This document shows positions 31,243-37,994 of a stretch of DNA of 41,137 nt, piece after piece. Made by a program: the position numbers and the translations under genes. The number at the start of each line of letters is the position of its first letter. Positions within the stretch are counted from its first letter, which is position 1. The stretch lies in the NCBI GenBank assembly GCA_046351215.1, contig JAXLYX010000030.1:1-41137 (forward strand), given 5' to 3'. Under the pieces are notes generated by a model, which saw nothing but the letters and a program-made list of their open reading frames with translations, was not told where the DNA came from and searched no databases. This DNA is from JAXLYX01 sp046351215 (GTDB taxonomy: Bacteria > Myxococcota_A > Polyangia > Polyangiales > Houyiibacteriaceae).

Positions 31243-33225
31243 TCAGTCCGGATTGCAGGACCCGCTGCACATGTTCGCGATCTCCCCGGTGAGCGCGAAG
31301 TGATTCATCATGTCGAGCACGACGGGGACGGTCCACGGGGCGTCGTGGGGATCGTTCCCGGCGCGCGCCGGGATGTTCGTGATCGGCTCGGCGGGGAGGC
31401 CGAAGTCGACCTCGACGAAGCCCGAGCCGGTCACGGGCCCCGCGACGTTAGGGATCCCGTAGGGCAGGCGGTTCGGCGTGCCGACGAGCGGCACCCCGAT
31501 GGCCCGGGCCATGACGTGCGCTCCGAGCGTCGTCACCTGATGGTCGCCGATCGCGTCGATCAGGAAGACCTGGTGCGAGCGGGACCCGGGCAGGAGGTCG
31601 TTCACCACGTGCTTCGAATAGCCCGTCGGATCGACGCGATCCCAGAGCATCTGCGCGACGGCGAGGATCTGCGGGTAGCGGACGAAGTCCGGGAACTGCG
31701 TCGAGAGCAGGTTCAGGAAGAGATCGAAGTGGACGCTGCGCGGGAGAAGGAGGTCGAACGACTGGCCGGGCACGCCGAGCACGCCGCGTTCGATGTCGGG
31801 CGTGAGCGCCATGTACGTGGCGCCGTAGATGCCTCCGAGGCTCGCGCCCCAGTAGAAGACCTTGGCGGAGTCGATGGTCGCGTGGCCGTTGAACTGGGTC
31901 ACCGGATCGTTCGCGAGGCCGTGCTGGACCATGCGCAGCGCGAGGATGTTGTTGAGCATCGCCTGCATGCCCCGCTCGGGCACGGTGCGGAACTTCGAGA
32001 GGTCGCCGACCGTGAGGAGGGCCCCGATCGCCGGGAGGTCCTTGCCCGTCAGGCCGAGCCAGTCGAGCGAGAGGAGCACCATGCCGAGCTGGTCGGCGAC
32101 CGGCCGCAGCCGCGAGTCGTCGCCGCTCGTGTAGTCGCCGAAGAGCCCGTGGCCGAAGTGGAGGACGGGCGAGGCCTGCGTGGTCGCGCTGTACGGGATC
32201 TGCAGGAGGAAGGGGAACTCCGCCATGCCCTGCTGCACCGGCATCCCGGCGTCGTCGTACGTCATCACGCCACCGGGCTCGGTCTTGTCGAGGTACATCG
32301 GGACGGTGATGAAGCCCGCGATGCGCCGCGCGATGTGGGCATCGACGTTGTCCTGCACGCTCGTGATCCGATAGCTCGGCGAGTGGCTCGGCAGGGTCTC
32401 GAGCCAGGCGAGCGCCGAGTCGCGCATCGCGAGCATCCCGCCCGTCTGGTTCGCGGTCGACGACGTCGTGAAGTCCCAGGCCATCTGGAGGTCGCGCTTC
32501 GAGACGCCAGCGGCGGCGAGACGGGCGAAGATGTCGCGGTACTTCCCGCGCCGCTCGCCGATCGACGGATGGTCGAAGCTCTTCCCGTCGCGGAGCGCGC
32601 GGAACGCGGGGCTCGGCGCGATCGCGGCTCCGTCGACGTCGACGACGTGACGGATGGCGACGATGTACCGGCGTCCGTCCTCGAGGCGCACCGCCGGGCG
32701 GATCATGAGCGCGCGCGGATCGTCCGTCGTATCGGCCTCGTTCGGCGTGTCGTCCGAGCGCATGTCGAGCTCCGTCCAGTGCGGCACGCGCTCGCCGGTC
32801 ACGGTGTCGAGCAGGACGGTCGGTGCGTCGGCGAGGAGGCTGTCCTCGATGTGCAGCGGGTCGGGCAGCCCCGTCTTCGTCGCACCGGGCAGGTGGGTGG
32901 AGAGCGCGACGCCCGGCGAGAAGCCATCGCTGCGCCGGAGCACGGTGAGATCCGTCACGCCTCCGCTCGAGCTCGTCGGCACGAACGCGTCGGGCATCTC
33001 GACGTGATGCCCCGTCGGCATGGACGGATCGTCGACGAGCCAGATGTCGCTCGGGAACGGGTAGCCGCACACGGTCGGCACGAGGGGATCGCAGCCGTCG
33101 GCGTAGAGCACCTTCGGATCGGTGGCGACGGGCGTGGACGAAGAGTCGTCGCAGCCCGCGACGAAGAGACAGAAGAGGACGGCGAGGGGCGCGGCGATGC
33201 CCCGGCGGCGGGAGGACGGCGACAT
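31243..33225 (-). CDS. alpha/beta-hydrolase-fold lipoprotein
   Basis: This is a 660-residue predicted lipoprotein (lipobox FVAGC, Cys25). The N-terminal half (to about 340) is a beta-rich domain of the kind found on large myxobacterial secreted esterases (PFPSDIWLVDDPSMPTGHHVEMP). The C-terminal half has HFGHGLFG and the nucleophile elbow YWGASLGGIYGA (Ser462), followed by late Asp/His candidates (DAIGDHQV). All this suggests an exported lipase or esterase anchored to the outer membrane; the substrate is unknown. A perfect 13-bp hairpin follows the stop. The next gene upstream is 118 bases away on the same strand. Confidence 0.8.
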   Translation of the reverse strand: MSPSSRRRGIAAPLAVLFCLFVAGCDDSSSTPVATDPKVLYADGCDPLVPTVCGYPFPSDIWLVDDPSMPTGHHVEMPDAFVPTSSSGGVTDLTVLRRSDGFSPGVALSTHLPGATKTGLPDPLHIEDSLLADAPTVLLDTVTGERVPHWTELDMRSDDTPNEADTTDDPRALMIRPAVRLEDGRRYIVAIRHVVDVDGAAIAPSPAFRALRDGKSFDHPSIGERRGKYRDIFARLAAAGVSKRDLQMAWDFTTSSTANQTGGMLAMRDSALAWLETLPSHSPSYRITSVQDNVDAHIARRIAGFITVPMYLDKTEPGGVMTYDDAGMPVQQGMAEFPFLLQIPYSATTQASPVLHFGHGLFGDYTSGDDSRLRPVADQLGMVLLSLDWLGLTGKDLPAIGALLTVGDLSKFRTVPERGMQAMLNNILALRMVQHGLANDPVTQFNGHATIDSAKVFYWGASLGGIYGATYMALTPDIERGVLGVPGQSFDLLLPRSVHFDLFLNLLSTQFPDFVRYPQILAVAQMLWDRVDPTGYSKHVVNDLLPGSRSHQVFLIDAIGDHQVTTLGAHVMARAIGVPLVGTPNRLPYGIPNVAGPVTGSGFVEVDFGLPAEPITNIPARAGNDPHDAPWTVPVVLDMMNHFALTGEIANMCSGSCNPD

Positions 33226-33343
33226 GCCGTGCTGGATCCTATGAGTTGGCCGTTCGGGTCAATCCCCAATTCCGACTTAGAGTTCACATTTTGGCCAGTT
33301 GGCCCCGAGCACGCCTCGAGACCCTGCCGGATGGGCTCCGCGC

Positions 33344-34132
33344 TCAGGGACGGACCGCGCTCGGCGGCCGCGGATCCGCGCGATCGAGCCGCTCCGTGGC
33401 CTGCCGCGGCGTGCCGCCGTCCGGAAGGTAGAGCACCGATCCGAGGATGGTGGAGCCGTCGGAACGATAGGCGCCGAGCGCACGATCCCCGCTCCCCATG
33501 CGCGCGCCCGCGCTCGGGACGCCGACCTCGTCCGGGGCCACCACCGCGAGCACCTCGCCGTCGACGAAGCCGACGCCGTCGCGGTCGCCCGCGGGAAGAG
33601 ACCAATGGACTCGGTAGAGGTCGCCGTCGCGCCGCACCTCCACGGTGCCCTCGTACGCATCGCCCGTCGACGGATCGCTCCCGCTCACCTCGAATCGACC
33701 GACGAAGGCGTCGGGGCCGTAGCCTCCGGCGCTCCACGACTCGACGCCGGCGAGACCCCTGCCGCCGTAGGCGACGAGACCGACGACCGCGGTATCCGAG
33801 CGACGGTAGACGGCGAGCATCACGCTCGACGCGCGTGGGCCGAAGGCGGCATAGAAGCGCTCGCCGTCGGGGATCGCGACACCCGCACCGACGACGCTGC
33901 CGTCCTGCAGGGAACGCTCGACGTCGCGCACCCCGCCGCGCGCCGAGAGGCGCAGGGTCTCCACGTCCGGCGCACCGAGGAAGTCTCCCCGCACCGTGTA
34001 GACCGCGAGCGGCCCGGCTCGTAGCCCCGAGGTCAGCATCGTCTCCCTCTCGGTCTGGGTCGATCCGTGTGCACCGCAGGCGCTGGCGGCGAGCGCGAAG
34101 AGTACCGAGAGCCCTCGAAGGCGTGCGTCCAT
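33344..34132 (-). CDS. predicted lipoprotein of unknown function
   Basis: This is a 262-residue protein with a signal peptide and lipobox LAASAC (Cys at about 19). The rest is predominantly beta: GPLAVYTVRGDFLG, MLAVYRRSDTAVVGLVAYGG, AYEGTVEVRRDGDLYRVHWSLPAG and GVGFVDGEVLAVVAP. The two halves contain similarly built strand pairs, so it may be an old internal duplication, but this is only visual. I recognise no family. The ATG at 34132 is chosen over the GTG three codons before it because GGTGGAAG lies ahead of it. It is a member of a minus-strand set of surface-protein genes. Confidence 0.75.
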   Translation of the reverse strand: MDARLRGLSVLFALAASACGAHGSTQTERETMLTSGLRAGPLAVYTVRGDFLGAPDVETLRLSARGGVRDVERSLQDGSVVGAGVAIPDGERFYAAFGPRASSVMLAVYRRSDTAVVGLVAYGGRGLAGVESWSAGGYGPDAFVGRFEVSGSDPSTGDAYEGTVEVRRDGDLYRVHWSLPAGDRDGVGFVDGEVLAVVAPDEVGVPSAGARMGSGDRALGAYRSDGSTILGSVLYLPDGGTPRQATERLDRADPRPPSAVRP

Positions 34133-34285
34133 GGCTTCCACCGCTCGGGCGAGACGCTCGCGGATTCGTCCCTCGAAGCCGCTCCGCCTCGCCCACTCTC
34201 CGAGCGAAGCGTGACCGGAGAGCGCGATCGAGGCGAGATCCCGGTGGGCCGCCGGGATCCCGACTCGAGGCGCGTCCGAACGCGC

Positions 34286-34822
34286 TCAATGGCCCGGAGG
34301 AGGCGGGCGGTTCGAGATGCGGCGACGCGCGGCCTTCGCCATCGTGACCGGATGCGTGATCGCGGTCAGCGCCTTGCCGAGCGTCGACGCGGGATCGTGG
34401 AGCAGCCCGAGCTGCCCGAGGATGCGCGCGCGGTCGTACGCGAGCGCGAGCGTCGTGAGCGAATCGCCGCGTGGCGAGAATCGGCAGGTGGTGAAGCAAT
34501 CGAATTCGAACGCGTTGCCCGTCGCGGGCATGCCGCGCCACTCGCCTTGATGGGTGCCGCGCACCTCGAGCCGCACGACGGCCGAGTCGTCGCCGTAGTA
34601 GCGCGCGAGCGTGCGGAGCGTGATGTCGGGGCTCGCCTCGAAGTCGTGCTGGTAATGCGCACGGATGGCCTCGAGGCCTCCGTGCGTCTCGATCCAGGCT
34701 TCGTCGTTCACCGCGCCCTCCGGCGTGAAGCAAGCGACGACGGCCTCGACGTCGTGTCGGTTGTAGGCTTCGAGCAGGCGATCGAGCGTCCGATCGGCCT
34801 CGAGCCGCTGGCGGATGTCCAT
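34286..34822 (-). CDS. SnoaL/NTF2-like protein
   Basis: This is a 178-residue cytoplasmic NTF2-fold protein. The N-terminal helices DIRQRLEADRTLDRLLEAYNRHDVEAVVACFTPEGAVNDEAW and the strands YYGDDSAVVRLEVRGTHQGEW and NAFEFDCFTTCRFSP fit the SnoaL-like/polyketide-cyclase or steroid-isomerase-like families. It has a C-terminal helical tail with extra basic residues. The ATG at 34822 is set by the strong ribosome binding site GGGAGGGGG about 8 bases upstream; the longer open frame to 35035 is rejected. Such proteins are enzymes or ligand carriers; no substrate can be named. It is divergent from the small paralogue at 35002. Confidence 0.82.
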   Translation of the reverse strand: MDIRQRLEADRTLDRLLEAYNRHDVEAVVACFTPEGAVNDEAWIETHGGLEAIRAHYQHDFEASPDITLRTLARYYGDDSAVVRLEVRGTHQGEWRGMPATGNAFEFDCFTTCRFSPRGDSLTTLALAYDRARILGQLGLLHDPASTLGKALTAITHPVTMAKAARRRISNRPPPPGH

Positions 34823-35001
34823 GTCCCCCTCCCCTTCCGTTCCCGCGGAGCAGGCTGCCGGGGAACGACACCAGGGTACGTCCGCGCCCACGCCCTCCGA
34901 CATCCCGGGAGGGAGACGCACCCAAGCTGCGCAGCGGCGATCGGTCTTGCGGGTTCCGGTGATTTGCCACACAGTCGAATTCGATGAGCGTGTCGCTGGC
35001 C

Positions 35002-35304
35002 ATGAATGGCTACCGTCTGTCCCCGCATGACGCACAAGCGGTCGGACGTCGCATGCTCCATCAGGACGCCGTGGAGGCCTGCCTGACGGACGGGCTCGAC
35101 GCCGAGGAATGGTTGGCGCTCGAAGGAACTCGCACGCTCGCCCGCGCCTTCGGCGTCGAGGACGTGCTCGGCCACGTCGCGGCGTACGTCTGGCGCCCCC
35201 ATCGTGATCGCACGCCGCTCGAGACGGAGCCCGCGCGTCCGCTCGGCGCGACGGAGCCGGGGCTCCTGCCCTTCGAAGCCTACGACGCCCTGCGCAGCGC
35301 TTAG
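35002..35304 (+). CDS. small paralogue A of a four-member family (with C-terminal extension)
   Basis: This is a 100-residue protein, one of four gapless paralogues in this window. From the ATG at 35002 the first 64 residues line up position for position with the 70-residue members; an earlier ATG at 34984 would add six residues, so 35002 is preferred. Conserved elements: Arg16, Asp22, Glu25-Ala26-Cys27, AEEW (34-37), Thr43-x2-Leu-Ala, and HVAAYVW (58-64). After Trp64 the SGW end of its relatives is replaced by a 36-residue Pro/Glu-rich tail. No known family is recognised; it looks like three short helices, cytoplasmic. It is divergent from the SnoaL-like gene. Confidence 0.7.
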   Translation: MNGYRLSPHDAQAVGRRMLHQDAVEACLTDGLDAEEWLALEGTRTLARAFGVEDVLGHVAAYVWRPHRDRTPLETEPARPLGATEPGLLPFEAYDALRSA

Positions 35305-35419
35305 GTCTTGGCGCCTGCCGCGAGGGTGATGTCGAATGGACGTCCGCGTCCGGTGAGTCGGCAGGGTCGACACGCCAGCGTAGGTGGCCTACCTCTCGTC
35401 GGAGGGGGATCCACAGCGA

Positions 35420-35442
35420 GCTTGCACACCCCGCGGGGTGAT
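35420..35442 (+). promoter_or_regulatory. hairpin leader element ahead of paralogue B
   Basis: This is a 23-base element, GCTTGCACACCC, then CG, then CGGGGTGAT. It contains the perfect palindrome CACCCCGCGGGGTG and ends 15 bases before the start codon at 35458, with AGGA (ribosome binding site) in between. An almost identical element (21 of 23 bases) precedes paralogue C at 37012. It could be an operator, an RNA hairpin or an attenuator. Confidence 0.55.
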
Positions 35443-35457
35443 GCGAGGAATAGGCCC

Positions 35458-35670
35458 ATGCCTTCGAGCACCCTGGCTCCCCACGTCGTCAACTCGGTCG
35501 CGAGGCGGCTCCTCCACGAGGACGCCAGCGAAGCCTGCCTCGTCGAGCGCCTCTCGGCGGAGCAATGGATGACCGACGAGCCGACGCGCCTGCTCGCGCG
35601 CTCGCTCGAGCTCGAGGATGCGCTCCCGCACGTCGCGGCCCTCGTCTGGTCCGGCTGGTCGCTCCGGTGA
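35458..35670 (+). CDS. small paralogue B (70 residues)
   Basis: This is a 70-residue protein with the full family pattern: RRLLHEDASEACLVERL, AEQW, TRLLARSLELEDALPHVAALVWSGW. It shares 36 of 70 residues with paralogue C and 38 of 70 with D, without gaps. The ATG at 35458 has AGGA at 35446-35449. Its stop TGA overlaps the GTG start of the next gene (35667), so the two are almost certainly translated together. The family is unknown to me. Predicted all-helical, acidic, no signal peptide or membrane segment. The conserved His58 and Trp64/Trp67 would be natural for packing or partner binding (inference). Confidence 0.78.
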   Translation: MPSSTLAPHVVNSVARRLLHEDASEACLVERLSAEQWMTDEPTRLLARSLELEDALPHVAALVWSGWSLR

Positions 35671-36848
35671 GCTCCGATCGCGACGCCCCGATCGAGATGG
35701 CGTCCACGCTGCTCGCGGACTTCGAAGAGCGCACCGGCGTCGTCGGACGAGAACCGGGGACGCGCTACCTCTGGACCGACGCCTTCGCCGTCTGCACCTA
35801 CCTCTCGATCGCCCGAGCGACGGGCGAAGCGCGTCCGCTCGCGCACGCCGAGCGCTTGGTCGAGCGCGTGCACCACGTGCTCGGACGGCATCGCCCCGAC
35901 GACGTGCGACGCGGCTGGCTCAGCGGTCTCGGCGACGCGGAAGGCGAGTCGCATCCGACGCTCGGAGGCCTCCGGATCGGCAAGACGCTCCCCGAGCGCC
36001 GCCCCGACGAGCCGTACGACGACGCGCTCGAGTGGGAGCGTGACGGTCAGTACTTCCACTACCTCGCGAAGTGGATGCACGCCCTCGATCAGCTGGCGCG
36101 CGAGACCGGCGAGCCGCGCCACGCGCGTGCGGCGGTCGAGCTCGCCGTCGTCGCACATCGGGCGTTCGTGACGAGACGACCGGGGGCGAGAGCGCCTCGC
36201 ATGATCTGGAAGGCGAGCCTCGATCTCGCGCGGCCGCTCGTCGCTTCGATGGGGCAGCACGATCCCCTCGACGGCCTCGTGACTTCGTTGCAGCTCCGAG
36301 CGACCGCCCGGAGGCTCGACGTCGGAGGAGACGCGCTCGAGCCGGCGATCGACGACTACGCGGCGATCGTCGCGACCTCGGATCTCGCGACGACGGATCC
36401 GCTCGGCCTCGGAGGGCTGCTCGCGGATGCCTACCGCCTCGCGCAGCTCGGCGAGGTCCCGCTGCTCGCGGCGGGCGGTCTGCTCGATCGCGTGCTCGAC
36501 GCGGCGCTCGACGGGCTCGAGCTCTACGTAGGCGGTGGCGAGCCCTCGGGCCCGGCCTCGCATCGCCTCGGCTTCCGCGAGCTCGGCCTCGCGATCGGCC
36601 TCCCCGCGATCGAGCGTTTCGCCTCCGAGCTCGAGCGGGACACGCTCGCCGGCTGCGACGCCCGGCGCCTCCGCCCGCCCCTCGCGGAGCTCGCACGCCA
36701 CGCCGCGCTCGGCGAGGCGATCACGGCGTTCTGGCTGCGTCCCGAGTCCCGCCGCGTCCGCACCTGGCTCGAGCACCACGACATCGACGAGGTGATGCTC
36801 GCCACGGCGCTCGCGCCGGAGGGCTTCCTCGTGCTCGGCGCACGCTGA
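35667..36848 (+). CDS. (alpha/alpha)-barrel-like protein coupled to paralogue B
   Basis: This is a 393-residue cytoplasmic protein. The GTG at 35667 shares four bases (GTGA) with the stop of paralogue B, a classical coupling signal; an ATG at 35697 is an alternative. The sequence is a series of amphipathic helices with aromatic and acidic loops such as RYLWTDAFAVCTYLS, WLSGLGDAEGESHPT, GGLRIGKTLPER, LEWERDGQYFHYLAKWMHALD and SMGQHDPLDGL. The repeated helical hairpins resemble six-hairpin glycosidase or N-acylglucosamine-epimerase-like barrels, but no family can be fixed. The H-x-x-D, D-G-Q-Y-F-H-Y and G-Q-H-D clusters may mark a sugar-binding or catalytic pocket (inference). A good terminator follows. 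Confidence 0.75.
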   Translation: MSSDRDAPIEMASTLLADFEERTGVVGREPGTRYLWTDAFAVCTYLSIARATGEARPLAHAERLVERVHHVLGRHRPDDVRRGWLSGLGDAEGESHPTLGGLRIGKTLPERRPDEPYDDALEWERDGQYFHYLAKWMHALDQLARETGEPRHARAAVELAVVAHRAFVTRRPGARAPRMIWKASLDLARPLVASMGQHDPLDGLVTSLQLRATARRLDVGGDALEPAIDDYAAIVATSDLATTDPLGLGGLLADAYRLAQLGEVPLLAAGGLLDRVLDAALDGLELYVGGGEPSGPASHRLGFRELGLAIGLPAIERFASELERDTLAGCDARRLRPPLAELARHAALGEAITAFWLRPESRRVRTWLEHHDIDEVMLATALAPEGFLVLGAR

Positions 36849-36862
36849 GCACCGGAAACGAA

Positions 36863-36887
36863 AAACGCCCCGTCATGCGGGGCGTTT
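36863..36887. terminator. bidirectional intrinsic terminator
   Basis: AAACGCCCCG (36863-36872) pairs perfectly with CGGGGCGTTT (36878-36887) around TCATG, with A-rich and T-rich flanks so that both strands end in a short U-run. On the plus strand it ends the barrel-protein gene (stop at 36848). On the minus strand it sits immediately after the CCA end of the tRNA-Arg fragment, where a tRNA terminator is expected. Confidence 0.85.
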
Positions 36888-36890
36888 CTC

Positions 36891-36938
36891 TGGCGGACCC
36901 TAAAGGATTCGAACCTTTGACCTACGGCTCCGGAGGCC
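36891..36938 (-). pseudogene. 3' half of tRNA-Arg(CCG), probable integration scar
   Basis: Read on the minus strand this is the 3' half of a tRNA: anticodon loop CTCCGGA (CCG, positions 36935-36929), 3' anticodon stem GCCGT, variable loop AGGTC, T arm AAAGG-TTCGAAT-CCTTT (36918-36902), acceptor 3' strand AGGGTCC, discriminator G and encoded CCA (36893-36891). The 5' anticodon stem holds for three pairs and then stops matching (TAGGC instead of ACGGC). The expected 5' acceptor strand GGACCCT and a D arm are absent beyond it. It is therefore not a functional tRNA. A 3' tRNA half next to a terminator is the usual sign of a tyrosine-recombinase attachment site. Confidence 0.85.
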
Positions 36939-37011
36939 TACCGGAAGACGTGCGATCTCGGGGGGATAGGACCGAGGAGTAGGTCTGTGGTCGGTCAGTG
37001 GGTGCGGCTTC

Positions 37012-37034
37012 GCTTGCACACCCTTCGGGGTGAT
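37012..37034 (+). promoter_or_regulatory. hairpin leader element ahead of paralogue C
   Basis: GCTTGCACACCC, then TT, then CGGGGTGAT: 21 of 23 bases equal to the element before paralogue B. Here the middle forms CACCC-TTCG-GGGTG, a 5-bp stem with a UUCG tetraloop. It ends 16 bases before the ATG at 37051, with AGGA between. The distance to the start is nearly the same as for B (39 and 38 bases from the first G). Confidence 0.55.
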
Positions 37035-37050
37035 CTAGGACTCGGGGCCG

Positions 37051-37263
37051 ATGGACACGCTGCCGCCCGATCCGCATGCGATGCGTAGCGCCGGACGAAG
37101 GATCCTCCATGACGATGCCATGGAGGCGCGGGTCGTCGAAGGGATGAGCGCCGAGGAGTGGATCGAGGCGCCGACCACTCAGAGCCTGGCGCGGCGGCTC
37201 GGGCTCGAGGAGGCCGTGCGGCACGTGGCGGCGCTGGTGTGGTCGGGGTGGATTGGGGCGTAG
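37051..37263 (+). CDS. small paralogue C (70 residues)
   Basis: This is a 70-residue member of the small family, aligning without gaps: GRRILHDDAMEARVVEGM, SAEEWIE, LARRLGLEEAVRHVAALVWSGW. It differs from the others in having Arg instead of Cys at position 27. The ATG at 37051 has AGGA at 37037-37040. It lies on the far side of the tRNA-Arg remnant from A and B, 112 bases beyond it, so it may belong to integrated DNA. Behind it a short hairpin, CCCCG-AAT-CGGGG (37285-37297), may end its transcript. Function unknown. Confidence 0.75.
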   Translation: MDTLPPDPHAMRSAGRRILHDDAMEARVVEGMSAEEWIEAPTTQSLARRLGLEEAVRHVAALVWSGWIGA

Positions 37264-37284
37264 TGGGGTCGAGGCGGCGGGCGG

Positions 37285-37297
37285 CCCCGAATCGGGG
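37285..37297 (+). terminator. short hairpin after paralogue C
   Basis: CCCCG (37285-37289) pairs with CGGGG (37293-37297) around AAT, 22 bases after the stop of paralogue C. It is short, without a T-tract, and could be chance in GC-rich DNA. Confidence 0.25.
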
Positions 37298-37380
37298 ACG
37301 TGCAGGTACCGGGCAATCCGCGTCGCGATCGCAGTTGGTGGGTTGATCACAGACGGGTGCGGTGTCAGTAAGTCGCCGCC

Positions 37381-37593
37381 ATGGCGTTCGCCCACCGGGA
37401 TTCGTACGAGGTTCGCGCGGTCGCGCGGAAGCTGCTGCTCGAGGACGCGACCGAGGCGTGCTTCGTCGAGGGCCTCGATGCCGAGGAGTGGCTCGACGAG
37501 GAGCCGACGCGGCGGCTGGCGGTGTCGCTCGGGCTGCAGGGCGAGCTCGCGCATGTGGCGGCGGTGGTGTGGTCGGGGTGGCGGGAGGCGTGA
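37381..37593 (+). CDS. small paralogue D (70 residues)
   Basis: This is a 70-residue member of the same family: ARKLLLEDATEACFVEGL, DAEEWLDEEPTRRLAVSLGL, HVAAVVWSGWREA. The key positions (Arg16, Asp22, Glu25, Cys27, Trp37, Thr43, His58, Trp64, Trp67) are all kept. There is no leader hairpin of the B/C type and no strong ribosome binding site ahead of the ATG at 37381. It lies 117 bases after paralogue C on the same strand. Function unknown; the tandem position argues for local duplication. Confidence 0.72.
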   Translation: MAFAHRDSYEVRAVARKLLLEDATEACFVEGLDAEEWLDEEPTRRLAVSLGLQGELAHVAAVVWSGWREA

Positions 37594-37994
37594 GTTCGCT
37601 ACGTTCGAGTCAAGGCTCGATCGTCAGTCGGTTACGGCCAAGGCCCGATGGGGCGACGTCCCGTCGTCCGCCAGCCCGTCACCCACCCGACAGGATGGGT
37701 TCTCGGCACTAGGCGGTGCCGCTCCAACTGTCGTCCTGCTTCGCGCAGTGAGGGCATGCGCTGCGACCGGCGTCTGTGGACGGCGTCGGCGGAGCCCTCG
37801 TCGCCCCAAGGCCCTGTCGCGCACGATTGCCTTCGTCTCGGCCACCCAACGCGAGAGAACCAATTCGTACACCGCACCCACTCCGGCCGCGATCCCCACA
37901 CCCACACTCGACACGTTTTGTAGGTTGTAATTCATCCTTCTGCCGACTAGAACACGTTTCCGCCTGACCCGCATTTGCACAGGGGATTTCGCCT
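37594..37994. other. about 400-bp interval of lower GC ahead of the astacin gene
   Basis: This stretch holds no well-supported gene. Base composition falls towards 37990, where runs such as GTTTTGTAGGTTGTAATTC appear. The astacin ribosome binding site AGGGGA (37980-37985) lies at its end. Several overlapping short frames exist on both strands; the best of these is listed separately with low confidence. A promoter for the astacin gene is likely here, but no clear -35/-10 pair could be fixed. Confidence 0.6.
37624..37935 (-). CDS. possible small hypothetical protein
   Basis: This is a doubtful gene of 103 residues from the ATG at 37935. The first part, MNYNLQNVSSVGVGIAAGVGAVYELVLSRW, looks like a short membrane or signal-like segment and is followed by an Arg-rich stretch. 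AGAAGG lies directly against the start, too close for a normal ribosome binding site, and GTG/ATG starts upstream are possible. It is divergent from the astacin gene. I recognise no family. Confidence 0.3.
   Translation of the reverse strand: MNYNLQNVSSVGVGIAAGVGAVYELVLSRWVAETKAIVRDRALGRRGLRRRRPQTPVAAHALTARSRTTVGAAPPSAENPSCRVGDGLADDGTSPHRALAVTD

Noticed and set aside
31094..31336. 80-residue minus-strand frame across the 13-bp hairpin
   Set aside because: It has no domain or signal, overlaps the end of the hydrolase gene and includes the hairpin, so it is unlikely to be translated.
33236..33262. Promoter-like TTGACC and TAGGAT on the minus strand before the alpha/beta-hydrolase gene
   Set aside because: The spacing is only 15 bases and the -10 match is poor. 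Sigma factor preferences of this organism are unknown.
34946..34963. Degenerate copy of the paralogue leader (CTTGC ... CGGTGAT) ahead of paralogue A
   Set aside because: Only short pieces match, spacing differs and no hairpin forms, so it may be chance.
36939..36967. Possible 5' half making a complete tRNA
   Set aside because: The expected 5' acceptor strand GGACCCT and D arm are missing at the right distance, and only three anticodon-stem pairs form.
36874..36982. Protein stretch containing GFEPLTYG, apparently coding, after the barrel gene
   Set aside because: This peptide is the well-known translation artefact of the 3' end of a tRNA gene on the other strand. It is explained by the tRNA-Arg fragment.
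35002..37593. Toxin-antitoxin or phage-defence role for the small paralogues
   Set aside because: No toxin fold, nuclease motif or paired small gene with the usual arrangement can be seen. The coupled barrel protein does not look like a toxin.
37632..37923. Other short frames in the 400-bp gap before the astacin gene
   Set aside because: Their composition is random-looking and there are no ribosome binding sites. Only one frame has a plausible membrane segment and it is listed with low confidence.
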